Shown here: positions 41,496 through 49,790 of the stretch, piece after piece
Numbering within the stretch: position 1 is the stretch's first letter
Layout: every line of letters starts with the position of its first letter
NCBI GenBank assembly: GCA_964555235.1
Contig: CAZKRU010000026.1
Span: 1 to 49,790 of the forward strand
Source: CAZKRU01 sp964555235
GTDB lineage: Bacteria > Verrucomicrobiota > Verrucomicrobiia > Methylacidiphilales > CAMAQI01
Direction: 5' to 3'
Length of the DNA: 49,790 nt
The notes under the pieces: generated by a model
Databases searched by the model: none
Told to the model about the DNA's origin: nothing
What the model saw: only the letters and a program-made list of their open reading frames with translations
Made by a program: the position numbers and the translations under genes

Positions 41496-41942
41496 ATGAC
41501 GGAGGGTTCTGCCACTTCTCCAGAATTAACCGTTCCCCTGACGGTCTATTATTTTGATACGGATGCCGGGGGTGTCGTACATAATGTCGCCTATCTTCGA
41601 ATGATTGAAGTCGCCCGCACCGAGTTGGCGAGCCACTTAGGCTGGACCGTTAAGGAAATGGACTCAACCGGCCTCGTTCCCGTCGTCACTCGCACGGAAA
41701 TCGATTACCTCAAACCAGCGAGACTCGGAGATACACTCGAAATTCACGGTCGGCTGACAGGTATGGAAAAAATCCGCTTTTATTTGGAATTCACGGTGAT
41801 CCGCCCGGCGGATACAACACGAATCGCCTTCTGTCGTCAAACTATGGTCACCGTTCAGCTTCCCGGTGGACGCCCTCAGCCTGTCCCCGAATTGTGGAGA
41901 ACTGCTTTCCCGAATCTCTTGACTGCTGTCATACGAGAATGA
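41496..41942 (+). CDS. YbgC-like acyl-CoA thioesterase (hotdog fold)
   Basis: A 148-residue hotdog-fold protein. VYYFDTDAGGVVHNVAYLRM is the signature (D-x-D-x-x-G-x-V-x-x-x-x-Y) with the catalytic Asp. RTEIDYLKPARLGDTLEIHG and IAFCRQTMVTVQ follow. The family hydrolyses acyl-CoA or 4-hydroxybenzoyl-CoA thioesters. An open frame extends into the PPK2 gene to 41466, but ATG 41496 is four bases after the PPK2 stop. It ends just before the perfect inverted repeat at 41962. Confidence 0.92.
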   Translation: MTEGSATSPELTVPLTVYYFDTDAGGVVHNVAYLRMIEVARTELASHLGWTVKEMDSTGLVPVVTRTEIDYLKPARLGDTLEIHGRLTGMEKIRFYLEFTVIRPADTTRIAFCRQTMVTVQLPGGRPQPVPELWRTAFPNLLTAVIRE

Positions 41943-41961
41943 GTTTTGCAACAATCTCTGC

Positions 41962-42005
41962 TTAAACCCAGATTTTGCATCAGGGAATGCAAAATCTGGG
42001 TTTAA
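41962..42005. terminator. Perfect 19-bp inverted repeat, probable bidirectional terminator
   Basis: The arms 41962-41980 (TTAAACCCAGATTTTGCAT) and 41987-42005 are a perfect inverted repeat around the six-base loop CAGGGA. It lies between the convergent thioesterase (plus) and pseudopilin (minus) genes and contains the pseudopilin stop codon (42002-42004). The stem ends in GGGTTTAA on both strands, a short U-tract. It is therefore best read as a two-way terminator. A recombination or replication role is a less likely option. Confidence 0.65.
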
Positions 42006-42637
42006 CGTGCGAGGTCTTCTTCTCGGAGGATCTGAACGCGCCCGGTGAGCCTGCTGATCTGAACGACGGCTTTTTGGCTTTTGGCTCCCAGGGTTTCAAG
42101 GCCCCATTGAATTCCCCGGATTGGACTCTCCGAATTATCCAAGGCTGCCTCGCCCGAAGGGAGAAATTGAATGAGATATTCAAAATTGATTTCCTTGCTG
42201 GCAATCACGCGCGCGACTGGTTTTGAGGCGCTTTCTGTCAGCAGAACCATTTTATCGGAGAGGGGCGCAATGCTCTCATTAAGCTTGATATTTTTGACGA
42301 TGACCGGCTTGGCAATGGGAACCCAGTTTTTTGCGTTTTCCATCTGATTGGATTCATCATCCGTTGGAGAGCCCCCAGGAGCAAAGGAGAGAGGGAGGAG
42401 GACAAGATTCTCGTGATCCATTCCGATGAGAACCCGGACGGTGGAACGGTTGGAGATCGCATGAGTTTGACTGAGCTCCAGGATCCCTGCCATCTCGGAA
42501 AGATTTTTGGAAAATTCCTGAGAGCCCTGAACTTTCATCGACGAGACAGTGATTCCCATGAGGATCACCATGATCCCGAGGACAACCAGGATTTCAATAA
42601 GCGTAAAGGCCCTTCTCTGATGGTGGATTGCTTTCAT
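42002..42637 (-). CDS. Orphan GspH-like pseudopilin (cassette D paralogue)
   Basis: A 211-residue protein with leader RRAFTLIEILVVLGIMVILM, with Glu at mature position 5, then a helix (FSKNLSEMAGILELSQTHAI) and beta-rich domain ending with VVQISRLTGRVQILREED. This ending resembles TIQIEPITGRIKIFRP of the protein at 4436, so they are paralogues. No other cassette genes accompany it; its downstream neighbour on the left is the terminator and upstream is a GH1 gene. ATG 42637 is preferred over TTG 42646. Confidence 0.82.
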   Translation of the reverse strand: MKAIHHQRRAFTLIEILVVLGIMVILMGITVSSMKVQGSQEFSKNLSEMAGILELSQTHAISNRSTVRVLIGMDHENLVLLPLSFAPGGSPTDDESNQMENAKNWVPIAKPVIVKNIKLNESIAPLSDKMVLLTESASKPVARVIASKEINFEYLIQFLPSGEAALDNSESPIRGIQWGLETLGAKSQKAVVQISRLTGRVQILREEDLAR

Positions 42638-42683
42638 AGGGTTCAAGGCAAGTAATCGTGTCAGGTTCGCATCATGATTTCTA

Positions 42684-44063
42684 TCAAATTAAAGTGTTTT
42701 TCTGGATGACCTTGGAATACCAGCGTGCGGAGAGCTTGGGGGTCCGTTTTTGAGTTCTAAAATTGGTATGAACCAGCCCGAATCTTCGTGCGTAACCATC
42801 GGCCCATTCGAAGTTATCCATGAAGGACCAAGCGAAATACCCTTTGATGAGGACTCCATCCTGGATGGCGCGATGAATTTGCTCCAAATAGAGACGGTAG
42901 TACTCCTTGCGATGAAGATCGATCAGCGGGGAGGACGATTCGTTTTCCTCATTATAACCGAATCCGTTTTCAGTGATATAGATGGCATTGGCGCCATAGC
43001 ATTCCTGAGTGAGACGAGGCCCCCAGTAAATGGCTCTCGGATTCAATTTGAGCCAAGGCGAATCTGCACAGGGATAGCTCTTGGGGAAATCGAGAATGAC
43101 GGGCTTTCCTTTGGCATCAAGACAAGCAAAAGTACCGGTGTAAATATTGAGCCCTGTAAAATCGCTCGGAAGATGCATGAGATCGAAATCTCCTTTTTGA
43201 ACTTGAGCACGTTCGCTCTTCCTGGGAATAAGCTTTTCATAGTACTTATCATAAGTCCTTCCCATCATTCCACCCAAGATACTTGCGTTTCGGATTTGAA
43301 AGAGCTCTTTTGCTGCGTGGATGCATTCTTCATCCTCCCATGCGGGAACAACAACATCGACGGCATCTGCGACGCCAACCTTGGAGTTTTTGCTTCCGTG
43401 CTCGCGGACCGCTCGAACTCCGTGACCATGGGCCAGCAGGGCGTGGTGGAGTGCTTGATGAATGGATTGCGGAGGAATATTCAGACGTGGAGCGTGAAAG
43501 GCTTGAGGGCCGTAGCAATATAAAATAAAAACCCGAACCTCGTTCAGGGTGAACCAATTTTTGACAAGATCCCCAAAGGTTTTGACAAGAAAATCGGCGT
43601 AGCGTCCAAAGGCATCGACCATGATGCGGGAAGGCCAGCCGCCCCTGTTTTGGAAATATTGAGGAAGATCCCAGTGGTACATTGTCCCCCACGGAGTGAT
43701 CCCATTTTCGAGCATGCACTCGATCAGACGGCGATAGAAATCGACCCCCTTAGGATTAACGGTGAGCGAGTCCTCTGGAAAAAGTCGACACCAGGAAAAT
43801 GAAAAACGATAATTTCGAATCCCGAGCGATTTCATGAGTTTGAAATCTGCAGGATAGCGATGATAATGATCGCACGCCTTCTGGAGAGTGTCTCCGTTAG
43901 CGATCGTTCCCGGAAGAAGCGCCATCGTATCCCAGATGGAAGGACACTTTCCACCTTCAAAAGCGGCCCCTTCTATCTGAGCGGCGGCAGCGGCGACTCC
44001 CCAGGTAAATTTTTTTGGAAATGAGAGTGCACGAGGATGCGTGAGGGGAGAAGAAGTTTTCAT
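42684..44063 (-). CDS. GH1 family beta-glycosidase
   Basis: A 459-residue GH1 enzyme. The start KFTWGVAAAAAQIEG (18-32) is the GH1 signature. SFSWCRLFPED follows, and the acid/base Glu is in FTLNEV (E175), where most members have NEP. The nucleophile Glu is in IYITENGFG (E365). FAWSFMDNFEWADGYARRFG near the end completes the sugar site. It would hydrolyse beta-glucosides or similar oligosaccharides, probably in the cytoplasm, since no signal peptide is seen. It lies 46 bases upstream of the pseudopilin gene on the same strand. Confidence 0.93.
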   Translation of the reverse strand: MKTSSPLTHPRALSFPKKFTWGVAAAAAQIEGAAFEGGKCPSIWDTMALLPGTIANGDTLQKACDHYHRYPADFKLMKSLGIRNYRFSFSWCRLFPEDSLTVNPKGVDFYRRLIECMLENGITPWGTMYHWDLPQYFQNRGGWPSRIMVDAFGRYADFLVKTFGDLVKNWFTLNEVRVFILYCYGPQAFHAPRLNIPPQSIHQALHHALLAHGHGVRAVREHGSKNSKVGVADAVDVVVPAWEDEECIHAAKELFQIRNASILGGMMGRTYDKYYEKLIPRKSERAQVQKGDFDLMHLPSDFTGLNIYTGTFACLDAKGKPVILDFPKSYPCADSPWLKLNPRAIYWGPRLTQECYGANAIYITENGFGYNEENESSSPLIDLHRKEYYRLYLEQIHRAIQDGVLIKGYFAWSFMDNFEWADGYARRFGLVHTNFRTQKRTPKLSARWYSKVIQKNTLI

Positions 44064-44400
44064 TTTTTCAATTCTACTTAGATAACCATAAATTGAAGTG
44101 AAGTCAAAATAAAGTATACGTTTAGTTACTTATTGACAGCAATTTGAATGAATGTATCTTGAGAAATGCAATGGTTCTGATCACGGGGCGACTCACTTAA
44201 TAATGATTTTATGAACTTTCACCCCTCACAACGCCTAAATCCCAGTGCTCATGAGGATATCAAGGAAGAGAACTTAATGAAGGGACTTTTCCGCGCAGAG
44301 ATCGCCGTGCTCGCAGAGAGTAAAAAAGCATTTTCTCAGCGGACTCGGCGATCTCTGCGCGAAAAACTACTTACGTGTTCTTGAGGAGAACGGATTACAA
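44064..44400. other. Divergent intergenic region with repeat copy
   Basis: A 337-base gap between the divergent GH1 and heparinase-like genes. Its left half (44064-44170) is very AT-rich (AAATAAAGTATACGTTTAGT) and probably holds promoters of one or both genes. Its right half carries hairpin repeat copy 3. No gene is seen. Confidence 0.5.
44292..44361. repeat. Hairpin repeat family 1, copy 3
   Basis: The arms CGCGCAGAGATCGCCG (44292-44307) and CGGCGATCTCTGCGCG (44346-44361) are a perfect 16-base inverted repeat. They are extended by partial matches inward (CTCGCAGAGAG with CTCAGCGGACT) and an A-tract follows. It is the best-kept of the three copies in this window and lies 40 bases before the heparinase-like start. 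Confidence 0.75.
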
Positions 44401-47400
44401 ATGAAAAAAACATCATCTCTTTTACTGAAAATTATCTCCTTTGGGGGAATGCTAACCGTTCAGTCGTTTTGTTCTGGACCGGCGAGCGGTGAAGCGCTTA
44501 CCCAAAAGCTTGCGTTGGAGGTCAAGGAAGCGCAAGAAGTGGCTCGGAAAATTTCCCCTCAAATTCCGACGAGTCATCCGCGCCTTCTCTTTCCAAAAGC
44601 GGATCTTGAGCGGTTTCGTGCTTTTTACCAAGGAATGAAAAAAGAGGGTGTTTACCCGGAGATCGTCAATCAAGCCATTGAAGAATTAAGCGGAAAAGCT
44701 CCGGAGGGGGAGCCCCAAAAGCCAAATCCGGGACCGATGAATGCCGTTTCGGCAAAGCAATGGGAGAAGGCTTTTCAACTTGCTTTCAAATGTGGCGCGA
44801 CGGCGCAACGATATGCGTTTTCATATTTGCTGACTGACGACCCGAAGTATGCGAAGGAAGCCGCGAAATGGCTTCTTCACATCGCAGCTTGGGATATTAA
44901 GGGGGGCATCGACTATGATATTAATGACGAAGCTTTTATCCAGCATTTGAGTCCGATGATATTTGCCTATGATTGGGCTTATCATGGACTTTCAAATGAG
45001 GAGCGAGCGATCATTGAAAAAGCAATCAAAGTGCGCATGGAGATTCTTTATCCAAAAATCGTGAGATATTTCTCCATTCTAGAAAAGACTCCATTGGATT
45101 CCGCAGAGAGTCATGCGATGCGTTTTATTTCCACCTTGGGGATTGGAGGAGTCGCATTGCATGGGCACTCTGATTCAGCGGCGACACACGTTGCCTGGGC
45201 ATACGCCTATTACTCCCGCTATTTTCCGGTCTGGGGGGGGGATGATGGAGGATACTCGGAAGGCCTTAATTATTGGGACCGAGGGCAGAGCCAACATGCG
45301 CGGTTTATTGATGTGATGGCGGCACTGGGCTTCAAAGAAATGGTTCAACGGCCTTATTATCGAAATAATGGTTATTTTGCCTTCTATCAAGCACCGTTCG
45401 TTTGCGCGAATTTCGGGGATAAAGCTCAAATTTTTCGTCCCGATGAAACGACCATCTTGAATTTGGAAAAATATGCACTTCTTTTTGAGGATCCGTATTT
45501 GATGAAATATCAGCAACTGAATTTCATCTCCTATCCCCAAAGCGTTCAGTACTATACCTACTCACTTTTTGACTCCTTTTATCAGCTTTTTGGGCGCTCT
45601 GGAAAAAAGATTAAAACCAAGGAATTTTCCGAGCTTCCTCGAAGTCGTGTCTTTCGTGATGTCGGATGGGTGGCGTTTCATACCCGCTTGGGGAATCCGT
45701 TTGAAGATGTGATGTTGAATTTCAAATGCAGTCCGTTTGGAGCGAAGAGTCATAGCTTTGCGGATCAAAACTCTTTTGTGATGACGGCCTATGGCGCTCC
45801 CTTGGCGATCTCCTCCGGCTATCGAGAATGGTATGGGAGTCCGCACCATTTTAAATGGACGAAGCAGACGGTCTCGAAAAATGCCATTCTCTTTGATGGG
45901 CAAGGTCAGGATGTTAAGAAAATGGGGGATGATATTGGAATTACCCGATTTGTCACCACCTCGCGGTTTGATTCTGCCACGGGTGACGCAACCGCGGCGT
46001 ATGGAGATGATTTGGGTATTTTGAAATCACTCCGCCATATCGTTCATGTGGCCTGCCAGTATTTTTTAATTGTCGATGAGTTGAAAAGCTCCAAAGCAAT
46101 GAATCACCAATGGTTGTTACATGCCAAAACTCAGATGAATGTTTACCCGAAGTCGGGGGAGGCAGTCATCTTTAATCAAAATAGTGAGATGCGGCTGAAG
46201 CTTGTGACTCCAGATCCACAGATGCTCTCCTGGGCTCAAACGTCCGCATTTCAGACCCCGGTCGACCCGGCCCATACGTCGAAACCGGGTTTTCGTGAGG
46301 AGTGGCATTTGACCGTGGGAACGAAAGAACCTCAAGAGTCACGGGTCTTTGCTGCATTAATTGGAGGATCGAAGGGAGGGCAAAATCTTTTACCAACAAT
46401 CACTTCCTTGGAGTGCCGGGAAGGGCACGCATGGAAAGCAAAGAAAGGGGGCGTGGAAGATCTCATTTGCTTTGGGGGAGATGAGAAGAAAAGCGTCATT
46501 CAAGGTTCAACCGTTCTTCAAGGGCTTTGGGGAGTTACCCGAAGAAATAAAGGACCGTTGGAAAGTGTTTTTGTGACAGAAGCGCGACAGTTTTCTCAAG
46601 ATAATTTTGAATTCTCTTCGGATAAACCGCTTTCGATGGAGATTGCCTATCAACCCGCCCGGGTCTTGATCGATTACCGTGCCCCTGAGGACCGCAGCGG
46701 GAAGCCGAATCTTGAAAAGCGAACGGTAAAGTTTTGGATGCCATTTCAACCGCAGCATTACGAAGGAATCAAATCATCTGAAGTCAAGTGGGACTCAGCC
46801 AAGAGCATGGTTTCGGTGACTCTCTCGGGGAGTGGACGTATTGAATTTGGAAAAACAGAAAAAACCGTGGCACCGGTTCTCGCTTCGGTTGTGATTCAAG
46901 GAGTTCCTTTGGAGTCCTTTAATCCTCAGACGAAAGAATACTTGATTCTCACCGATGCGATGGCAGAAAAATTACCAGAGCTTCAGGTAACTTGTGCAGA
47001 TCCGGAGGTGAAAGTGACTCAAATTCCAGCAAAGAAGCAGGAAGAACAATCACTCATTCGACTGGAATCCCCACGACTGGAAGGAGAGGTTGTTGAATAT
47101 ACCTTTACCTGGGTTCCGGATCAAAGGTCGAAGATTTTGGTCAAGAATGAGATGTTTTCGGAAGGGGTACAAGTGAGTGCAAGTGATCATGATGGGAACA
47201 AACCACAGAATGCGATTGATGGAAATTTATCGACGCGATGGGCGGCAGAAGGGCAAGCCCAGTGGCTTCTTTTTGATCTGGGGAAAACAAAGTCGATCTC
47301 CAAAGCGATGATTAGCTTTTTTCAGGGGAAAGGTCGGGAAACTCGATTTAATTTGGAAAGTTCCTTGGATGGAAAAACTTGGGCTCCCATTTTTTCCGGT

Positions 47401-47532
47401 CAAAGTAGTGGACAGTCAGAGAATTTAGAGGAATTTTCATTTCAAACGGTTGAAAGTCGTTACGTGAGACTCAATGGAAAGGGAAATACGATGAACGATT
47501 GGAATACGATTAGTGAGGTGATCTTTCGCTAA
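44401..47532 (+). CDS. Exported heparinase II/III-like lyase with C-terminal CBM
   Basis: A 1043-residue exported protein. An N-terminal signal peptide (SSLLLKIISFGGMLTVQSFC) precedes SHPRLLFPKADLERFRAFYQ, the start of the DUF4962/heparinase II/III helical toroid (to about residue 400). A beta-sandwich middle follows (for example SHSFADQNSFVMTAYG and AISSGYREWYGSPHHFKWTK, with the Tyr and His expected for lyase action). The last 130 residues are a discoidin (F5/8 type C, CBM32-like) module: NAIDGNLSTRWAAEGQAQWL and RYVRLNGKG. It should cleave an acidic polysaccharide by elimination. A two-gene unit with the dehydrogenase behind it is likely (23-base gap). Confidence 0.88.
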   Translation: MKKTSSLLLKIISFGGMLTVQSFCSGPASGEALTQKLALEVKEAQEVARKISPQIPTSHPRLLFPKADLERFRAFYQGMKKEGVYPEIVNQAIEELSGKAPEGEPQKPNPGPMNAVSAKQWEKAFQLAFKCGATAQRYAFSYLLTDDPKYAKEAAKWLLHIAAWDIKGGIDYDINDEAFIQHLSPMIFAYDWAYHGLSNEERAIIEKAIKVRMEILYPKIVRYFSILEKTPLDSAESHAMRFISTLGIGGVALHGHSDSAATHVAWAYAYYSRYFPVWGGDDGGYSEGLNYWDRGQSQHARFIDVMAALGFKEMVQRPYYRNNGYFAFYQAPFVCANFGDKAQIFRPDETTILNLEKYALLFEDPYLMKYQQLNFISYPQSVQYYTYSLFDSFYQLFGRSGKKIKTKEFSELPRSRVFRDVGWVAFHTRLGNPFEDVMLNFKCSPFGAKSHSFADQNSFVMTAYGAPLAISSGYREWYGSPHHFKWTKQTVSKNAILFDGQGQDVKKMGDDIGITRFVTTSRFDSATGDATAAYGDDLGILKSLRHIVHVACQYFLIVDELKSSKAMNHQWLLHAKTQMNVYPKSGEAVIFNQNSEMRLKLVTPDPQMLSWAQTSAFQTPVDPAHTSKPGFREEWHLTVGTKEPQESRVFAALIGGSKGGQNLLPTITSLECREGHAWKAKKGGVEDLICFGGDEKKSVIQGSTVLQGLWGVTRRNKGPLESVFVTEARQFSQDNFEFSSDKPLSMEIAYQPARVLIDYRAPEDRSGKPNLEKRTVKFWMPFQPQHYEGIKSSEVKWDSAKSMVSVTLSGSGRIEFGKTEKTVAPVLASVVIQGVPLESFNPQTKEYLILTDAMAEKLPELQVTCADPEVKVTQIPAKKQEEQSLIRLESPRLEGEVVEYTFTWVPDQRSKILVKNEMFSEGVQVSASDHDGNKPQNAIDGNLSTRWAAEGQAQWLLFDLGKTKSISKAMISFFQGKGRETRFNLESSLDGKTWAPIFSGQSSGQSENLEEFSFQTVESRYVRLNGKGNTMNDWNTISEVIFR

Positions 47533-47555
47533 GAAAGATCGGAAGGAGAATCGCT

Positions 47556-48569
47556 GTGAGCTTGGAATGTCAGAATTGCAGAGTGTTGTGTTTGATTTCC
47601 GAGCAGGAGAAATCGGATTTTTTACCGGAGCCTTTGTGGAGCGAACTGACGCAGCTCGTGCCGGGAGTGCACTATGTGGCTCCCTCCACAATTTCAAACT
47701 GGAATGAGTTTCTACGAGCGAATCCCTCGGATATTTTGATTGCCGCTTGGGATACGCCCAGGCTACCCGAGGATATTATTTTGCAGAATAAGACGCAATA
47801 CATCTGCTCTTTGGTGGGTGGCATGCGCAATTTGGTTCCGCGCATTTTGCTTGAAAAGGGAGTTCGTGTCAGTAATTGGGGGAACTCGATCAGTCGAACG
47901 GTTGCAGAAGGGGCGCTGACGTTGCTATTGGCATCACATCGACGCTTGGCTCATTGGACAATGGTCATGCACGCTCAAAAGGGGTGGCGACCTCAGACGG
48001 CTGTCACGCAGAGTCTTTTTGAAAGAAAAATCGGGATTCATGGATTTGGTTTTGTCGCTCGCGAACTGGTTTCTCTTTTGAAGCCTTTTACAAAAACCAT
48101 TTCAGCTTATTCCCCATGGGAAACCGATAATCTGTTTAAGGAACATGGGGTTTCTCGATCGAAGTCTCTCGAAGAATTATTTTCTGAAAACGAAGTGATT
48201 GTTGAAGTCGCTCCGTTGAATTCGGAGACCCGAGGCTCGGTAACAGAGTCGCTTTTACGGCGGATCCCTCCTGGGGGTGTTTTTGTAAATATCGGCCGCG
48301 GTGCCGTGGTGGACGAAGCCGCCCTTGTCCGAGTCGCCAAGGAAGGGAAAATTCAAGTGGGTCTCGATGTTTATGAAATCGAGCCGTTGCCTGAAAATTC
48401 TCCCCTTCGAGGTCTTTCGAATGTGGTTTTGGTTCCTCACATGGGGGGCCCCACGCAGGATCGTCGTCGAGATTCAGGGGCATTGGCGATTGAAAATATT
48501 CGACGATTTTTAAATGGAGAGTCGTTAAAATCCGAGATCAACCTTGAGTTTTACGATCGGATTACGTAG
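47556..48569 (+). CDS. D-2-hydroxyacid dehydrogenase family protein
   Basis: A 337-residue NAD-dependent dehydrogenase of the D-isomer 2-hydroxyacid type. The dinucleotide site is GIHGFGFVARELVSLLKPF. The active-site residues are in NIGRGAVVDEAALVRVAKEG (Arg), GLDVYEIEPLPENSPL (Glu) and VLVPHMGGPT (His). It starts at GTG with AAGGAG seven bases upstream. Its place after the heparinase-like gene suggests handling of a keto-acid or uronate-derived product, or a general role; the substrate is unknown. Confidence 0.9.
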   Translation: MSLECQNCRVLCLISEQEKSDFLPEPLWSELTQLVPGVHYVAPSTISNWNEFLRANPSDILIAAWDTPRLPEDIILQNKTQYICSLVGGMRNLVPRILLEKGVRVSNWGNSISRTVAEGALTLLLASHRRLAHWTMVMHAQKGWRPQTAVTQSLFERKIGIHGFGFVARELVSLLKPFTKTISAYSPWETDNLFKEHGVSRSKSLEELFSENEVIVEVAPLNSETRGSVTESLLRRIPPGGVFVNIGRGAVVDEAALVRVAKEGKIQVGLDVYEIEPLPENSPLRGLSNVVLVPHMGGPTQDRRRDSGALAIENIRRFLNGESLKSEINLEFYDRIT

Positions 48570-48601
48570 CAGAACATTGTTGTTTGAGGGCTTTTACTAC
48601 C

Positions 48602-49790
48602 GTGATTGGATTGTCTGCCGATAATCGTTTTGACTTAAAGGAGCAGTCGTTTAAGTTTTTTTGCGTGTTCGTTCGTAAAAACAATGCATTTGGCTTTGTT
48701 TTGTCTGTTTTCGTTTTGCAAGGGTTTTGGATGGCAGAATGCAAAGCTCAAACTTGGCAAGCAGGGACTTCGGATTGGAATACTGCTGGTAACTGGACCA
48801 CGGGGGATGTTCCGGATACCAATGGGGAAACTGCCAATTTTTCAACATTAGGGAGTACGTCGGTTGACCTGAGCGCGAACACCACAATTTTATCTCTGGC
48901 ATTTGGCGCCGGAAGTCAGGCTTACACGCTGAACAGTGCGTCAGGAAGGACGCTCTCGATTGATTTGAATACGGCAGCAGGAAGTGCAACGGCCATTTCT
49001 ACGACGACGACGAGTGGCGGCGTGATCATAAATCACTCGCTGAATATTTTGGATTCGAATGGAGCCGCCGCTCAAGCCATTGTCGATCTTCAAGCTGGCA
49101 GCAGCTTGACCGTCAATGGTGATTTATCCGTTGCCGCCGGTCAGTTTTTAACCTTTGCGACAGCAGGAACAGGAACCTTTACCTTAAATGGAGCCTTCAA
49201 TTTTGGGAGTGCGGCCACGATTCTACAGATTCCGACTCTCGGCGGGGCATCCCTGAATTTAAATCCATCGAGCGTCACGGGGGCGAATGGAACGGTTCGC
49301 ATTTTTTCCAATACCGGGCGGGTCAGACTTTTGGCGAATTTTGCGACAGGAAATTTTATTGTTGGTACGACTGGTGCCGCGAACCCGGTGGGAAATTTTT
49401 ATCTGGCGACGGATGGAATGACTTTTACAAGACCGATGAGCTTTTCCAGTGGAACCGGTGGAGTCGGAAATATGTTCTATGGTGCCGATATGACAAGCGG
49501 CGGAACCGCAACGCATTCAGGAACAACGACAATTTCAACGGGAGCGGGGGCTGGAACCTATACGAACAATTTCGAGGCTACGGATAGCAACGATATTTTG
49601 GATATCACGGGGGTCATCTCTGGAACGCAAGCCTCGGGAACGACAACGATCAAAAAGATTGGAAGTGGAACGGTTAAATTCAGCGGAACCTCTGCCAATA
49701 CCTTTGCGAGCGGCGCAGGAACCGTTGCGGTGAATGTCAATGCAGGGATCCTTGCTTTGAATAAAACGGCTGGACTCGATGCCATCACCA
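48602..49790 (+). CDS. PATR-type (autotransporter-associated beta strand repeat) surface protein, partial
   Basis: The open frame starts inside the window and runs off its right edge without a stop. The N-terminus is hydrophobic (FVLSVFVLQGFWMAECKA), likely cut before QTWQAGTSDWNT. I chose GTG 48602, with GAGGG 11 bases upstream; GTG 48665 is an alternative that gives a shorter signal peptide. The mature part is rich in Gly, Thr, Ala and Ser, with beta-helix-like stretches. It carries an autotransporter-associated repeat near the end: TTTIKKIGSGTVKFSGTSAN, then VNVNAGILALNKTAG. Such proteins in Verrucomicrobiota are large surface or secreted passengers. Confidence 0.8.
   Translation, partial: MIGLSADNRFDLKEQSFKFFCVFVRKNNAFGFVLSVFVLQGFWMAECKAQTWQAGTSDWNTAGNWTTGDVPDTNGETANFSTLGSTSVDLSANTTILSLAFGAGSQAYTLNSASGRTLSIDLNTAAGSATAISTTTTSGGVIINHSLNILDSNGAAAQAIVDLQAGSSLTVNGDLSVAAGQFLTFATAGTGTFTLNGAFNFGSAATILQIPTLGGASLNLNPSSVTGANGTVRIFSNTGRVRLLANFATGNFIVGTTGAANPVGNFYLATDGMTFTRPMSFSSGTGGVGNMFYGADMTSGGTATHSGTTTISTGAGAGTYTNNFEATDSNDILDITGVISGTQASGTTTIKKIGSGTVKFSGTSANTFASGAGTVAVNVNAGILALNKTAGLDAIT

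Noticed and set aside
42750..43523. 257-codon plus-strand frame opposite GH1
   Set aside because: Shadow of the GH1 gene, which has both catalytic motifs.

Overview
The window looks like chromosomal DNA of a member of the Verrucomicrobiota, most likely near Chthoniobacter or Verrucomicrobium. Three things point there: a four-gene pseudopilin set that I recognise as the Verru_Chthon cassette, a passenger-type protein with an autotransporter-associated beta-strand (PATR) repeat at the right edge, and a general load of sulfatase, polysaccharide lyase and glycosidase genes. All identifications come from reading the translations; no search was run.

Left part (0.3-10.8 kb, all minus strand): an apparent operon that begins with a small exported carbohydrate-binding-like protein, continues with four tightly coupled pseudopilin genes (GspI-, GspJ-, GspK- and GspH-like), and ends with a GH16-like protein, a sulfatase and a PL22-like propeller. 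This union of a pseudopilus-tip-like cassette with extracellular sugar-degrading proteins is the most interesting system here. The GH16-like protein appears to have lost its catalytic nucleophile. A GH4 glycosidase (10.9-12.4 kb) is divergent from an AraC-type regulator.

Middle part (13.4-32 kb): nrdR, a coupled unknown gene and a HIT protein; an exported protein; a methyltransferase; an AddB/AddA-type helicase-nuclease pair (16.3-22.3 kb); then a small accessory zone with two back-to-back VapBC modules, a ROK kinase, an M48 protease, a second methyltransferase, a third toxin-antitoxin pair and two glycosyltransferases. Three families of hairpin-forming intergenic repeats are scattered here.

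Right part (31-49.8 kb): three cyclic-nucleotide-binding-fold proteins, tRNA-Lys(CTT), a PNPOx-like protein, a membrane-anchored PL5-like lyase, a PUR-family protein, a HEAT-repeat lipoprotein, an NtrC-like response regulator without a GAFTGA loop, a small ADP-ribosyltransferase-like protein, ftsH, PPK2, a thioesterase, an orphan pseudopilin, a GH1 glycosidase, a heparinase II/III-like lyase with a CBM, a 2-hydroxyacid dehydrogenase and the start of the PATR protein. The G/C bias of the plus strand reverses near 42 kb, close to a perfect 19-bp inverted repeat.
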